Shown: positions 1 through 8,695 of the stretch, piece by piece
Numbering within the stretch: position 1 is the stretch's first letter
Layout: each line of letters begins with the position of its first letter
From: Acholeplasmataceae bacterium
GTDB lineage: Bacteria; Bacillota_I; Bacilli_A; Acholeplasmatales; Acholeplasmataceae
Assembly: GCA_018400755.1 (NCBI GenBank)
Contig: JAGYLU010000003.1
Span: 1-64,000 of the forward strand
Direction of reading: 5' to 3'
Length of the DNA: 64,000 nt
Program-made: the position numbers and the translations under genes
Notes under the pieces: model-generated
The model's database searches: none
The model's input: only the letters and a program-made list of their open reading frames with translations
What the model was told of the DNA's origin: nothing

Positions 1-68
1 GTTTAGTAGACACAAAGAGTAAGGCTTTTGGAATATGGAAAGATTTGGTATAGGAGTGTGTATATAAC

Positions 69-443
69 ATGAATCGACAAAGTTTGTTTAAATATGGTGC
101 AGTGACTGCGGTTTTACTCTCTATCACTATGTATAGTTATTTTTGGTATTCTGCTGGTACAGTAGGTTTTGGATTTGCATTTCGAGAAGTTCTTTGGGGG
201 ATTTTTGTGACTTTGGGTTTTGCATGGGGTGCAGTAGTTGCTAGTACCTCACAATACTTAGAAAGAAAACACTCATTGATCTTTTGTGGAATATCGACAT
301 TGCCTATTTTAGTTGGGTCATTACTATTAAATCTTAATGGCGGAGAAGTAATAAATTTTGCAGTTGGGTTTGCATATTCTTTTCTTATATTATTAGCAAT
401 GTGCTCTATATTTTATTTCATGTCGATTTTTGTAAAAAAGTAG
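69..443 (+). CDS. Small four-helix membrane protein, unknown function
   Basis: I do not recognise this 124-residue protein. It is almost wholly hydrophobic, with four likely membrane segments (about residues 9-30, 36-58, 70-88 and 95-120), only short polar turns (for example SQYLERKHS between helices 2 and 3) and a KK C-terminus that would lie in the cytoplasm. The start is supported by TAGGAG about 12 bases upstream. Base composition is clearly more AT-rich than the genes from 963 onward, which suggests a different origin. The gene stands alone in view; its upstream neighbour lies outside the window. No catalytic motif is visible. Confidence 0.6.
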   Translation: MNRQSLFKYGAVTAVLLSITMYSYFWYSAGTVGFGFAFREVLWGIFVTLGFAWGAVVASTSQYLERKHSLIFCGISTLPILVGSLLLNLNGGEVINFAVGFAYSFLILLAMCSIFYFMSIFVKK

Positions 444-962
444 TCAGTGTTATCTGCCATAAGATTAGACTAACAAGTTTCTATGTAACGCAGTACAATC
501 ATACCTTTATTAAACTTGAATGATTAGACACAAGATGATGTTTTTAAACGGCTCTATAATTTCTTTAGGGGTGGGTAATCGTGTCAAAATAGGTCACTCA
601 ACACATTTAATCCCTAACGACTCCACATGGAGTTGTTTTTTTATGCAACCCCTTATCCAGTCTTGATCAAAAAATTCACATATGTCACACATTTTTCTAG
701 TATATAGCTATCAAGGCCAATGGTGGTATATCAATGAATAAGATGCCAAGAATGATTGTCCTGAATGTCCTATGTCTTGACATAGGTCCATGTACGCCTT
801 AAGCAAGAACATGTTTGGAAGTGTCACATCATTCGCACTTTATAAAGGAATAGGGTATACTAAACCTACATAAGCCCTTATTGCTTTCAACTTGATCAAC
901 ATACAAAAGAGATCACGATCATTTTTTTCAATTGAATCGTTGAATCTAGAAAGTGTGAAATC
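444..962. other. Gene-free stretch
   Basis: This 519-base interval is AT-rich at its left end. It holds one intrinsic terminator (616-642) and a possible weak -10 (TATACT at 856-861) before the next gene. An antisense reading frame overlapping its right end is a shadow of the baeRF-like gene. I see no RNA gene or repeat. Confidence 0.5.
616..642 (+). terminator. Intrinsic terminator
   Basis: AACGACTCC (616-624) pairs with GGAGTTGTT (629-637) with one G-T wobble, loop ACAT, followed by a T run to 642. It lies about 170 bases after the small membrane protein gene. Confidence 0.7.
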
Positions 963-2114
963 ATGAACTATACTTTTTCCAGTATTCTCCCCAATCAGTT
1001 GTTTACCAAACACGAAAAACCATGCATTTCCATCTACATGCCAACACATCCTCTGATCTTTGATCGAAAAAAAGACATGCTTGTCTTCAAGAATCTGGTC
1101 AAAGAGGTTGCTCATTCTCTTGAACTGACATATGATCACCCTGACATTGACCACCTTCTCAGTCAGATCAAAACGTTGGAACACGATGTGGATTTGTGGA
1201 ATCAGACAAAAAATGGTTTGGTTTTGTTCGCAGATGTCAATCACATCGTGATCTATCTGATTGAAAGCGAAGTGAAGCCATTGTCAATTGTCTCAACAAG
1301 TTTTCATATCAAACCTTTGTTTGAGTACTATCAGTCCATCGAGACATTCAATGTCCTGGCACTCGATACAGATGCTTTCACTGTCTATGAAGGCAATCTT
1401 CATCACATCGAAAGTGTTCAACTGTCGTCTGATGTCAAGACGTCATCCAAAGAAATCCTAGGGTCTGATCACACCGACAGCTATCAGACACATGGGGTCT
1501 ATGGCGGCGCACAAGATGGCTCAACGTTTCATGGGCATGGCGGAAAGTCAGATGATCTCGATCTTGATCGAATCAAGTTTTTCAGGTATGTCGATCGTCA
1601 CGTCTTGGAAGATGTCTCCAAGACATACAAGTATCCTCTCATATTGCTTGCTCAAAAGTCAAACCAGTCTGATTTCAAAAAAATTTCCAACAATCCGTAT
1701 TTGATAGAGACGTGTATCGATGGCACCATCAAGGATATCAGTGATCAAGACTTGAAAGGCTTCTTGAAAGTGATCAACGACAGTCGCTTTGATATGATGA
1801 TGGCATCTGTCATTGATCAATACAACATCGGTTTGAGCCGTGATTTGAGTTCAGAGCAACTCATCATCATTCTCAAAGCACTTTTGATGGGCAAGGTTGA
1901 CATCTTGATGATTGAGAAGAACAAGCGTATACCGGGGAGAATCGATCATGAGAAGTCGCAGATCATCCCAAGTGAACTAAGCGATCCGGATACCGATGAT
2001 CTGCTAGATGATATGATTGAGTATGCATTGACCACAGGGACCCAAGTCTACATCTTGGACAAAGATAAGATGCCATCAACCTCTGGTGTTGCCGCAATCC
2101 TCAGATACAAGTAG
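963..2114 (+). CDS. baeRF-type (bacterial archaeo-eukaryotic release factor family) protein
   Basis: This 383-residue protein resembles the bacterial baeRF group, distant relatives of eRF1/Pelota that are predicted to act on ribosomes. What is visible: an N-terminal segment with SIYMPTHP, a middle domain containing the glycine/histidine-rich loop HGVYGGAQDGSTFHGHGG (about residues 177-194) next to DLDRIKFFRYVDRHV, then LAQKSNQSDFKKISNNPYL and a C-terminal L7Ae-like part ending GVAAILRY. Length fits the family. It is monocistronic with a terminator 20 bases downstream. The ribosomal role is a family prediction; stress-associated translation control is an inference. Family membership is fairly sure, the exact subfamily (3 or 7) is not. 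Confidence 0.7.
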   Translation: MNYTFSSILPNQLFTKHEKPCISIYMPTHPLIFDRKKDMLVFKNLVKEVAHSLELTYDHPDIDHLLSQIKTLEHDVDLWNQTKNGLVLFADVNHIVIYLIESEVKPLSIVSTSFHIKPLFEYYQSIETFNVLALDTDAFTVYEGNLHHIESVQLSSDVKTSSKEILGSDHTDSYQTHGVYGGAQDGSTFHGHGGKSDDLDLDRIKFFRYVDRHVLEDVSKTYKYPLILLAQKSNQSDFKKISNNPYLIETCIDGTIKDISDQDLKGFLKVINDSRFDMMMASVIDQYNIGLSRDLSSEQLIIILKALLMGKVDILMIEKNKRIPGRIDHEKSQIIPSELSDPDTDDLLDDMIEYALTTGTQVYILDKDKMPSTSGVAAILRYK

Positions 2115-2436
2115 TCTATGACCAGTGTCACGGCATCTCATTCCTCTGTGAATGAGATGCTGTTTTCAATTATCCGGGTGATGACTTCTTAAGTGATTTG
2201 ATCTGAGATGATTTCTACCTGTATGTCACGTCCAAGATGATCACAAATCAAGTGGTTCACATCTGTTTTTCAAAGGTCAATGTGCACGTTCTTCATCTTC
2301 AGTCCATGTAAGTCTTTGATCTGTGTGTGGCGACTAAGGACATCCTAATTTTGTGGTATCATAAAGAGGATGACAGTTGACCATGAGGACTCAATTTTTA
2401 AGTTCAATAAGTCCTTAGGATAGGACGTGACCACCT
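2115..2436. other. Gene-free stretch before chrA
   Basis: Apart from the terminator at 2133-2166 I see no gene, RNA or repeat in this 322-base interval. It presumably carries the chrA promoter, but no convincing -35/-10 pair stands out. Confidence 0.4.
2133..2166 (+). terminator. Probable intrinsic terminator of the baeRF gene
   Basis: GCATCTCATT (2133-2142) pairs perfectly with AATGAGATGC (2151-2160), loop CCTCTGTG, followed by TGTTTT. The T tract is short, so strength is uncertain. Confidence 0.6.
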
Positions 2437-3618
2437 ATGCAGGAACAAAAGCCAATCAATTGGATGTCTTTTCTAGGCGATGTGTTCAAATGTTCACTTA
2501 GTGCCTTTGGTGGGCCAGAGGCCCATTATGGGGTCTTTTCATCGGTTCTAGTCGATCAAAGAAAGTACTTGAGTGAACCCGAACTGACGGAAATGATTGG
2601 GGTCTACGCGCTTGTTCCCGGGCCCAGCAGCACCCAGACCATCACTGCCATCGGCTACCATGTCGGGGGCCCTGTCTTGGCATTTCTGACATTTCTCGTC
2701 TGGGCGTTTCCGGCCATCTTGATGATGGGACTCTTTGGTGTCTTCTTTGAGCGGGTCATCTCGAATGCGTCCTGGATGCCTTTGATCAGGTTCTTGCCGG
2801 CGGTGGCTATAGGGTTTATCTTCTATGCCGCGATCAGGCTGACACATAAAGTTGTCAAAGTCCGAAAAGATGTTTTGCTGTATATCGTCATGCTCATCTT
2901 GGCATTGCTTTTGGTGGGCCTATCGATGTGGGTGGTCCCGATCTTGCTTCTTAGTGGTGGATTGTTGGTTTTGTACCCGCACCTGAAGGACCGTCAAAGG
3001 TCGGAGGTCAAGATCAGACCCAAGTGGTTCATTCTCGTGGTGATTGTTGGTCTTGCGCTTTTGAATGAAGGTCTTAGGACATGGGTATCCGCGCCATGGG
3101 TCACGCTTTATACCTCGTTTTACAGGTATGGATACAGTGTCATTGGTGGTGGACAGATTGTTATTCCACTGATGATCCAAGACCTTGTCCAGACCCAATC
3201 ACTCATTTCATTGTCTGACTTTCTATCCGGTTATGCCATCGACCAAGCCATTCCCGGCCCATTGTTCAGCTTCGCGGCCTTTGTCTCATCAAGATCTTTT
3301 GCTAGTACCGGTTATGCTTTTTTGCTTGGGATGGTCGGAGGCTTGAGTATCTTCTTGCCGGGGATTCTCTTTGTCTATCTGATGTTTCCATTATGGACCT
3401 CTGTGAGAAAAATTCCCGTGATGAGACACTTTCTTTCCGGTGTCACCATCACAGCCGCCAGTCTGATTCTGATGACAGCCATCACCCAGGCGATTGAACT
3501 GCCTGTTGACTTCTTGACATACGCCATTGTGATCATCAGCACAGGCCTGCTTCTGACAAGGAAAGTGCCGGCACCAGCCATCGTGATGGCAGCTGCAATC
3601 CTAGGCTATCTTTTCTGA
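2437..3618 (+). CDS. chrA: Chromate transporter, CHR family, two-domain form
   Basis: Membrane protein of 393 residues matching the long (two-domain) CHR family of chromate/anion transporters. The N-terminal repeat has FGGPEAHYGVF, RKYLSEPELTE and ALVPGPSSTQT; the second half repeats the pattern with GGGQIVIPLM, DFLSGYAIDQAIPGPLF and SFASTGYAFLLGMVG. About ten hydrophobic segments are visible. Members export chromate or have unknown anion substrates, so the true substrate here is open. It is followed after 42 bases by a GNAT gene and then a ygjV-like gene, all in the same direction, suggesting one transcript. The start ATG is preceded by AGGACGTG. Confidence 0.85.
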   Translation: MQEQKPINWMSFLGDVFKCSLSAFGGPEAHYGVFSSVLVDQRKYLSEPELTEMIGVYALVPGPSSTQTITAIGYHVGGPVLAFLTFLVWAFPAILMMGLFGVFFERVISNASWMPLIRFLPAVAIGFIFYAAIRLTHKVVKVRKDVLLYIVMLILALLLVGLSMWVVPILLLSGGLLVLYPHLKDRQRSEVKIRPKWFILVVIVGLALLNEGLRTWVSAPWVTLYTSFYRYGYSVIGGGQIVIPLMIQDLVQTQSLISLSDFLSGYAIDQAIPGPLFSFAAFVSSRSFASTGYAFLLGMVGGLSIFLPGILFVYLMFPLWTSVRKIPVMRHFLSGVTITAASLILMTAITQAIELPVDFLTYAIVIISTGLLLTRKVPAPAIVMAAAILGYLF

Positions 3619-3660
3619 TGATGCATAGAGACAAACAACCATAGAAAGCAAGGGACTGTC

Positions 3661-4320
3661 ATGATCGATAGAAAGACATATCTGGAAAACCCATGCAAAC
3701 ATGCCTCCATCCCTTATTGGAAGATGGAAATCATAGGAGAGCCCAAGGATATCAGGATTCATCATATGGATGCCTGTGACTGTGATGACATAGACAGATC
3801 CAACCGCGAAGCGTATTTCCGACTGATTCATCACCTTGATGGCATAGGAGAAGAGGATACGTCTGTCATGACCATCCATCCTGAGAAAGATATCGATGGC
3901 CTAGCAAAGATGATCAATCAAAGTTATCATCGTGAAGGAATCATGGTCAAGCGTACGGATCTGATCCGGATGATGACGCATCCGGTCTATCAGGCTGATC
4001 TTTGGATCAAGATCATTAAGGATGACCAGATCATTGCCAGTGGGATCGCTGAATTCGATCCCCGTCTCAAAGAAGGTGTTTTGGAATGGATTCAAGTCAT
4101 TCCTGAAGCCCGCGGCCAAGGCTATGGAAAAATGATTGTCAAGGCATTGTTGTCAAGGCTTTCCAAGCGTGCTGAATTTGTTACTGTCTCAGGCCGTCTG
4201 GGCAATCACTCAAACCCGGAGAGACTTTACCGACAAGCAGGCTTCCAAGGCCATGACATCTGGCATGTCATCAGATCAAGAGCTTCCTCATCCTCACCTA
4301 GCAACCAAGATCTCAGATAG
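3661..4320 (+). CDS. GNAT-family N-acetyltransferase
   Basis: Protein of 219 residues. The C-terminal half is a GNAT fold: EWIQVIPEARGQGYGKMIV (about residues 141-159) carries the acetyl-CoA pyrophosphate-binding R-G-Q-G-Y-G loop, and NPERLYRQAGF is the usual alpha4/beta7 end. The N-terminus (YLENPCKHASIPYWK) is seen in a subset of Bacillota GNATs and precedes a region of about 90 residues specific to them. The acceptor substrate cannot be told. AAGGGA precedes the ATG. It lies between chrA and ygjV, 12 bases before the latter, so it is probably cotranscribed. Confidence 0.8.
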   Translation: MIDRKTYLENPCKHASIPYWKMEIIGEPKDIRIHHMDACDCDDIDRSNREAYFRLIHHLDGIGEEDTSVMTIHPEKDIDGLAKMINQSYHREGIMVKRTDLIRMMTHPVYQADLWIKIIKDDQIIASGIAEFDPRLKEGVLEWIQVIPEARGQGYGKMIVKALLSRLSKRAEFVTVSGRLGNHSNPERLYRQAGFQGHDIWHVIRSRASSSSPSNQDLR

Positions 4321-4332
4321 AAAGGAATCTTT

Positions 4333-4959
4333 ATGACCCAACAAACGCTTGAATGGATCGGCTACGCCGCATCCGCCATTGTTTTGATTTCATTATTGAT
4401 GAAATCGGTTCGAAAACTCAGATTGATCAACCTCTTGGGATCACTTTTGTTCACTTTTTATGGCTTCATGATTGGCGCGATCCCGGTTGGTCTCATGAAC
4501 GCCGGCATTGTCTTGATCAATCTTTTTTATCTATGGCAGATGGTTCACGAAAAAACGTATTTCACGCTCCTCGAGGCGTCCATGGATACCGATTACTATA
4601 CCTATTTCATGGACTTTCACAAGCAGGACATGGAAACCTTCATGCCGCTTCCAACAGATGTTGATATCACCAAAGCCATCAAGTACTATGTCCTTAGAAA
4701 CACCATCATCGCCGGAATCATCGTCTTGAAGCCAGAAGATGCTCACACCTACCGGGTATTGATCGATTACGCCATTCCGACCTATCGTGATTTCAAGATC
4801 GGACGGTTTGTCTTTGAGGGCCAGAAACACGTATTTCTGGACCAAGGCATCACCCGTTTGGTGACATATCCAGGAAACACCCTCCATGAGCGGTATCTTT
4901 CAAAGATGGGCTTTTCAAAAGATGATCACGGCCAATACGTGCTAGAACTTAGTCGTTAG
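4333..4959 (+). CDS. YgjV-like membrane protein with C-terminal soluble domain
   Basis: The first 75 residues form three membrane segments with the YgjV-family pattern (WIGYAASAIVLISLL, KLRLINLLGSLLFTFYGFM, NAGIVLINLFYLW). The remaining roughly 130 residues are soluble and look like an acetyltransferase-like fold (YVLRNTIIAGIIVL, IDYAIPTYRDFKIGRFVF, YLSKMGF), but without a clear acetyl-CoA loop. Function is unknown in the family. AAAGGAA lies 5 bases before the ATG. It is the last gene of the chrA-GNAT-ygjV group and is followed by a terminator at 5014. Confidence 0.75.
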   Translation: MTQQTLEWIGYAASAIVLISLLMKSVRKLRLINLLGSLLFTFYGFMIGAIPVGLMNAGIVLINLFYLWQMVHEKTYFTLLEASMDTDYYTYFMDFHKQDMETFMPLPTDVDITKAIKYYVLRNTIIAGIIVLKPEDAHTYRVLIDYAIPTYRDFKIGRFVFEGQKHVFLDQGITRLVTYPGNTLHERYLSKMGFSKDDHGQYVLELSR

Positions 4960-5013
4960 AAGTTCATTGGTCCGTGATTGAGTTTGAGCTCACAGCGTTC
5001 TTTGAAATCCTAT

Positions 5014-5037
5014 GGAAACATGCCTGTTTCCTTTTTT
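5014..5037 (+). terminator. Intrinsic terminator after the ygjV-like gene
   Basis: GGAAACA (5014-5020), loop TGCC, TGTTTCC (5025-5031), then six Ts. Confidence 0.85.
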
Positions 5038-5094
5038 CTTTGGTCAAAGACGTGCGCTTTCAATGGGTTTGACCTTTAATCATGGATGGATGCG

Positions 5095-5103
5095 TGCTAT
5101 AAT
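5095..5103 (+). promoter_or_regulatory. Extended -10 promoter for the DUF402 operon
   Basis: TGCTATAAT (5095-5103) is a perfect extended -10 element; no good -35 is present at 17 bases. It lies 26 bases before the ATG at 5130, whose ribosome site is TGAGGTGAG. Confidence 0.65.
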
Positions 5104-5129
5104 AGGGCCATCACATGAGGTGAGTTTTT

Positions 5130-5663
5130 ATGAAACTATCAACCGGCATGAATGTCCCCATCCACAGCTACAAGCATGACCAGTCGCTTCATCGCATCTG
5201 GAAGAAAGCGGTTGTCCTCTATCAGGATGATGACCAACTGATCACCGCCAACAACCGGACCCGCGTCATCGAGCATGACGGACGCAGCTGGCATACCAGG
5301 GAACCGGCGATCTGCACCTTCTATGCCAGGTACTGGTTCAATGTCATCGCCATGTTCAAAAAGGATGGGATTCAGTATTACTGCAATCTCTCAAGTCCAT
5401 ACCTTTATGATGGGGAAGCCATCAAATACATTGATTATGATCTTGACATCAAGTTCTATCCCGATGGGTCCTTTCGTCTCCTTGATGAACGTGAGTATCA
5501 GGTCAATATGATGACGATGCATTATCCGGAAGAGATCAAGATGATCATCAAGGATCATCTGTCAATCCTGAAGACAATGATCATCAACCGCGAAGGTCCA
5601 TTCAATCAGGAACATGTCAAAGCGTCTCTTGAGCAATTTAGGAAGATGGGAAAAAGACGATGA
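5130..5663 (+). CDS. DUF402 nucleoside tri-/diphosphate phosphatase (Ntdp, YgaC-like)
   Basis: Protein of 177 residues with the DUF402 beta-barrel: LHRIWKKAVVLYQDDDQLI, TREPAICTFYARYWFNVIAMF, then FYCNLSSPY-like text (YYCNLSSPYLYDGEAIKYIDYDLD) with the acidic metal-binding YIDYDLDIKF motif near residues 109-118 and LLDEREYQ. Staphylococcal and Bacillus homologues hydrolyse nucleoside tri- and diphosphates. Length fits the family. Its last four bases overlap the start of the FUSC-like exporter (ATGA), so the two are translationally coupled. Substrate range here is assumed from the family. Confidence 0.85.
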   Translation: MKLSTGMNVPIHSYKHDQSLHRIWKKAVVLYQDDDQLITANNRTRVIEHDGRSWHTREPAICTFYARYWFNVIAMFKKDGIQYYCNLSSPYLYDGEAIKYIDYDLDIKFYPDGSFRLLDEREYQVNMMTMHYPEEIKMIIKDHLSILKTMIINREGPFNQEHVKASLEQFRKMGKRR

Positions 5664-6634
5664 TCACAACCCGCATGGTGACAACCTCTCTCAAAATGGG
5701 TCTTGTCTTCGTGGTGGCGAGCGTTCTAGCCCGTCTTTTTGGTTTGGAGGGCTGGCTGACCGGCGGGCTTTTGGCACTGCTTTCGATTCAACAGACCAAG
5801 AAAGACTCGGTGGTGCTCGCTACAAAAAGAGTGTTCAACGCTGCTTTGGGTCTATTGATGGCAACGGTTTTTTTCTTGCTATTTGGATATACATTTGCCG
5901 TGTTCGCGGTTTTTGTTTTGATCTTTGCATTTCTTTCCTGGGTCACAAAGACCCAGGAAGGGATTGTTCCAACCCTAGTCCTTGTGAGTCAGCTTTTGTT
6001 GCATGGTGACTATGACCTTGGGGTATTGTTGAATGTCAGCGGTCTGATGGGAATCGCCATCGTTGTGGCATTGAGTTTCAATGTGTTTTTCCCAAGTGGT
6101 GCGAAACGGGCGTTTCTGATCCACATGGAGGAAATCGATGCGCTGCTCAAAGATCACCTGTTTGTTCTTTCTTTGGCGTTTTCAGACCAAGATGGCAAAA
6201 AGGATTATGATCTTCACAGAAACCGGATGGATGTCCGTCTTGAGACGGTCATGAGGCAATCAAGACTGATGGACAAGGACCTTCTTTTTGACAATGACCA
6301 CCGTTATCTTTCCTATCTCGAGATGCGCCATGCCCAGATTAACGTCGCCAACCGCATGTATGATCTTGCCGGGCGGATCACCAAAAAACATCCGAATACT
6401 GAAGTGATTGCCGCATTCATCAAGGATTTGGTATCTGAGATTGGTCATTATGACCGGGCGAGCGAACTGAAAATCAGGCTTTCCGATATGCTTGAATCAT
6501 ACCGAAAGAGTGCGCTTCCAGAGACCCGAGAAGCCTTTGAAGTCCGGGCGGTGCTTTATCAGACCGTCTTTGAACTGGGTCAGTTTCTAGAAGAGAAGAT
6601 TCGCTTTCACGACCAATATCCGGTCTTTCCATAA
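5660..6634 (+). CDS. Aromatic acid exporter family membrane protein (DUF939/ArAE_1)
   Basis: Protein of 324 residues. The first 130 residues hold about five hydrophobic segments with the family pattern LEGWLTGGLLALLSIQQTKKDS and FAFLSWVTKTQEGIVPTLVLVSQLLLHG; the rest is a cytoplasmic alpha-helical domain (HMEEIDALLKDHL, YLSYLEMRHAQINVANRMYDL) of the DUF939 type, ending with a long helix bundle. These proteins are related to FUSC/ArAE efflux pumps; the substrate is unknown. It starts inside the stop codon of the DUF402 gene. No clear terminator follows. Confidence 0.8.
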   Translation: MITTRMVTTSLKMGLVFVVASVLARLFGLEGWLTGGLLALLSIQQTKKDSVVLATKRVFNAALGLLMATVFFLLFGYTFAVFAVFVLIFAFLSWVTKTQEGIVPTLVLVSQLLLHGDYDLGVLLNVSGLMGIAIVVALSFNVFFPSGAKRAFLIHMEEIDALLKDHLFVLSLAFSDQDGKKDYDLHRNRMDVRLETVMRQSRLMDKDLLFDNDHRYLSYLEMRHAQINVANRMYDLAGRITKKHPNTEVIAAFIKDLVSEIGHYDRASELKIRLSDMLESYRKSALPETREAFEVRAVLYQTVFELGQFLEEKIRFHDQYPVFP

Positions 6635-6826
6635 GACTGAATCTTTTTGTTGATATGATTGACATATAGGTAAAAAAGGCACATATGAAGCCTCAGGCAA
6701 GGGGCTTAGGTGATCCAAGAAGCAGCGGCTTTCAATCACTTGAATCCGATGATGTCATCTCAGAAGACCAACCACTGAGATTGGACCAAATCACCCACCA
6801 TGAAGCGTCAAATCCAGGAGGCCATC

Positions 6827-7753
6827 ATGTCAAGTTTCAAAGATCTGAGAATTGTGGATAATTTCTATCAGACAAGCAGTTTTTTTCCCATGCCAACCAT
6901 TCTAGTGAGTACGATTGATGATCATGGAAACACGAGTTTAGGTGCGTATAGCCTTTGTTTTCCATATTATGTCGCAGGGAAATCATATTACGCGATGATC
7001 TTGGAATGCAGAAACAGTTCGAATACAGCTCAAAACATTTTAAAAAGAGGAAAAGCGGCACTCAATTTCTTGCCGCATCACAAGACCTATTTCAAAGAGA
7101 CCGTCAGACTTGGATATCCCGGAGATTCATCTCTGGATAAAATGTCAAAAACAAGTTTGCATCTTGAAGAGGGCCTGGCAGGCATCGACGATCAGTCCAA
7201 AAGACCAAAGGTTGTCACAGAAGCCTTTCAAGTGTTTGAATGCACTTGGGTGAGCGAACTTGAACATGCTGATGAATGTCAGGCAGGGCAACTCGAAGGA
7301 TACGATCCCCCCTTTAAGGACTTTAACGGCATCACGAGCAAATTTGGGGCGCATTTCATCCTTAAGATCGACAAGATCATCATGAAGGAAAAATATCATC
7401 AAGCGATCATTGATGGTGTGAAAGCGAAGTCATTTCCTAAAATTCCGGTTGATTATGGGTATCGGGACAACACCCATTTTTGGTACACACCCTCAACCAA
7501 ATATTTCAGTGAACCCATTCCGACGAAAAAAGCAATGGATATATCAACCGTGAGATTCGCAGCCGATCGGACAGATCCTAATATCACATTCACCGATGAC
7601 GCATGTGAGAGGCTTGTCAAAGTACCAAGGATCTTCTTGAAAGCGGCGCTTGAGAGTTGCGCGAAATGGGCCAGAGAAAACGACGTGACCGAGATCACTT
7701 CCAAAGAAATGGATATCATCAATGACAAAAGGAATAAGGAAAAGAAATCCTAG
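6827..7753 (+). CDS. Flavin reductase-like split-barrel protein fused to a PCP_red domain
   Basis: Start chosen at ATG 6827 because AGGAGG (6816-6821) lies five bases upstream; an in-frame ATG at 6800 has no ribosome site. The 308-residue product begins with an FMN-binding split-barrel/flavin-reductase-like domain (PMPTILVSTIDDHGNTSLGAYS, AMILECRNSSNTAQNILKRG, VFECTWVSELEHADE, FILKIDKIIMKEKYH; about residues 1-200). After a linker rich in aromatic residues, residues about 248-295 match the short PCP_red domain found at the C-terminus of light-independent protochlorophyllide reductase subunit B: FTDDACERLVKVPRIF, then ALESCAKWARENDVTEIT. No bacteriochlorophyll gene is nearby, so a redox role with an unknown partner is more likely. 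Monocistronic. Confidence 0.75.
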   Translation: MSSFKDLRIVDNFYQTSSFFPMPTILVSTIDDHGNTSLGAYSLCFPYYVAGKSYYAMILECRNSSNTAQNILKRGKAALNFLPHHKTYFKETVRLGYPGDSSLDKMSKTSLHLEEGLAGIDDQSKRPKVVTEAFQVFECTWVSELEHADECQAGQLEGYDPPFKDFNGITSKFGAHFILKIDKIIMKEKYHQAIIDGVKAKSFPKIPVDYGYRDNTHFWYTPSTKYFSEPIPTKKAMDISTVRFAADRTDPNITFTDDACERLVKVPRIFLKAALESCAKWARENDVTEITSKEMDIINDKRNKEKKS

Positions 7754-8137
7754 GAGAAGACGCATATCAGTCACTCCACGCGTTCTAGGGATCCATCTCA
7801 TGTCCGAGGCGAACAAACGTGTACGGGTATGATTTTTAGGTTCTCTTGATCTGAGGGTGATCCATCGATTCCTGGACCATGAAGATCGGATATTGATGGC
7901 CAGACGGTACTTTCTTTGATACTTCACTAGATCAATGATTCAGTTATCATATAATGAATCCATCATAGAAGCACACACAAAGTGATGATTTCATCGGTTT
8001 TACTGACTGCATATATGATCGATCACGTCAATTCGTTTCTATACAATCTATGATTCATTGCTCATAAAGTGGTACAGAATAACATGGATACTGATCCGGT
8101 CTATCCATCATTAGCTGATTGAACAGAGGTGAACAAC
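7754..8137. other. Gene-free stretch
   Basis: No coding region, RNA gene or terminator stands out in these 384 bases. A TATAAT-like box lies near 7948 (tcaTATAATga), too far from the next start to assign. Confidence 0.4.
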
Positions 8138-8695
8138 GTGTCAGCAACCCATGTTTTTGATCATCAAAATGCGTTTGAGGAATGGCTCAAGAACCATCAT
8201 GAAGAGATGTCTGGCATTTGGATCCGCTTTGACAAGACCCAAAAGACATCGACACTGACAGCTGATGAAGCCCTTCAAACCGCTCTTTGTTTTGGATGGA
8301 TTGATGGCCTTATCAAGCGATTGGATGATCAGTTCTACATCAAGTATTTCACCAGAAGAAGGCCTAAGTCCATTTGGTCAACCAAAAACAAACGCACCGT
8401 TGAAGCATTGATTGGACAAGGACTTATGAAAGCCCCTGGCCTTAAGGCAATCAGCGATGCGAAGAAAGATGGCAGATGGGACAAAGCGGATTCGCCTCCG
8501 GAGGATTTCAGTCTGGATGCATTCTTGTCACGCCTTGATGATGCTCAGTTAGCCAAGAAGCATTATCTGGCATTTTCGCCATCTGTGCAGAAGACATATG
8601 CCATGAGTTACTATGCCCTTAAGCGGCCTGAGTCCAGAGCGAAAAGGCTCAAAGTCATTGTTGAGAGACTAGAAAAGAATTTGAAACCGATGTGA
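8138..8695 (+). CDS. YdeI/OmpD-associated family protein
   Basis: Start taken as GTG 8138 because AGAGGTG (8125-8131) ends six bases before it; an in-frame GTG at 8129 lies inside that ribosome site. The 185-residue product has the YdeI-family signature: FEEWLKNHHEEMSGIWIRFDK, LTADEALQTALCFGWIDGL, YIKYFTRRRPKSIWSTKN and a C-terminal helix ending RLKVIVERLEKNLKP. The family includes proteins once linked to bacteriocin protection or outer-membrane phenotypes; no biochemical activity is established. The FGWIDG motif is intact. No operon partner is seen. Confidence 0.8.
   Translation: MSATHVFDHQNAFEEWLKNHHEEMSGIWIRFDKTQKTSTLTADEALQTALCFGWIDGLIKRLDDQFYIKYFTRRRPKSIWSTKNKRTVEALIGQGLMKAPGLKAISDAKKDGRWDKADSPPEDFSLDAFLSRLDDAQLAKKHYLAFSPSVQKTYAMSYYALKRPESRAKRLKVIVERLEKNLKPM

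Noticed and set aside
840-1244. 134-codon minus-strand frame overlapping the baeRF-like gene
   Set aside because: It is antisense to a well-supported gene, has no ribosome site and no family resemblance.
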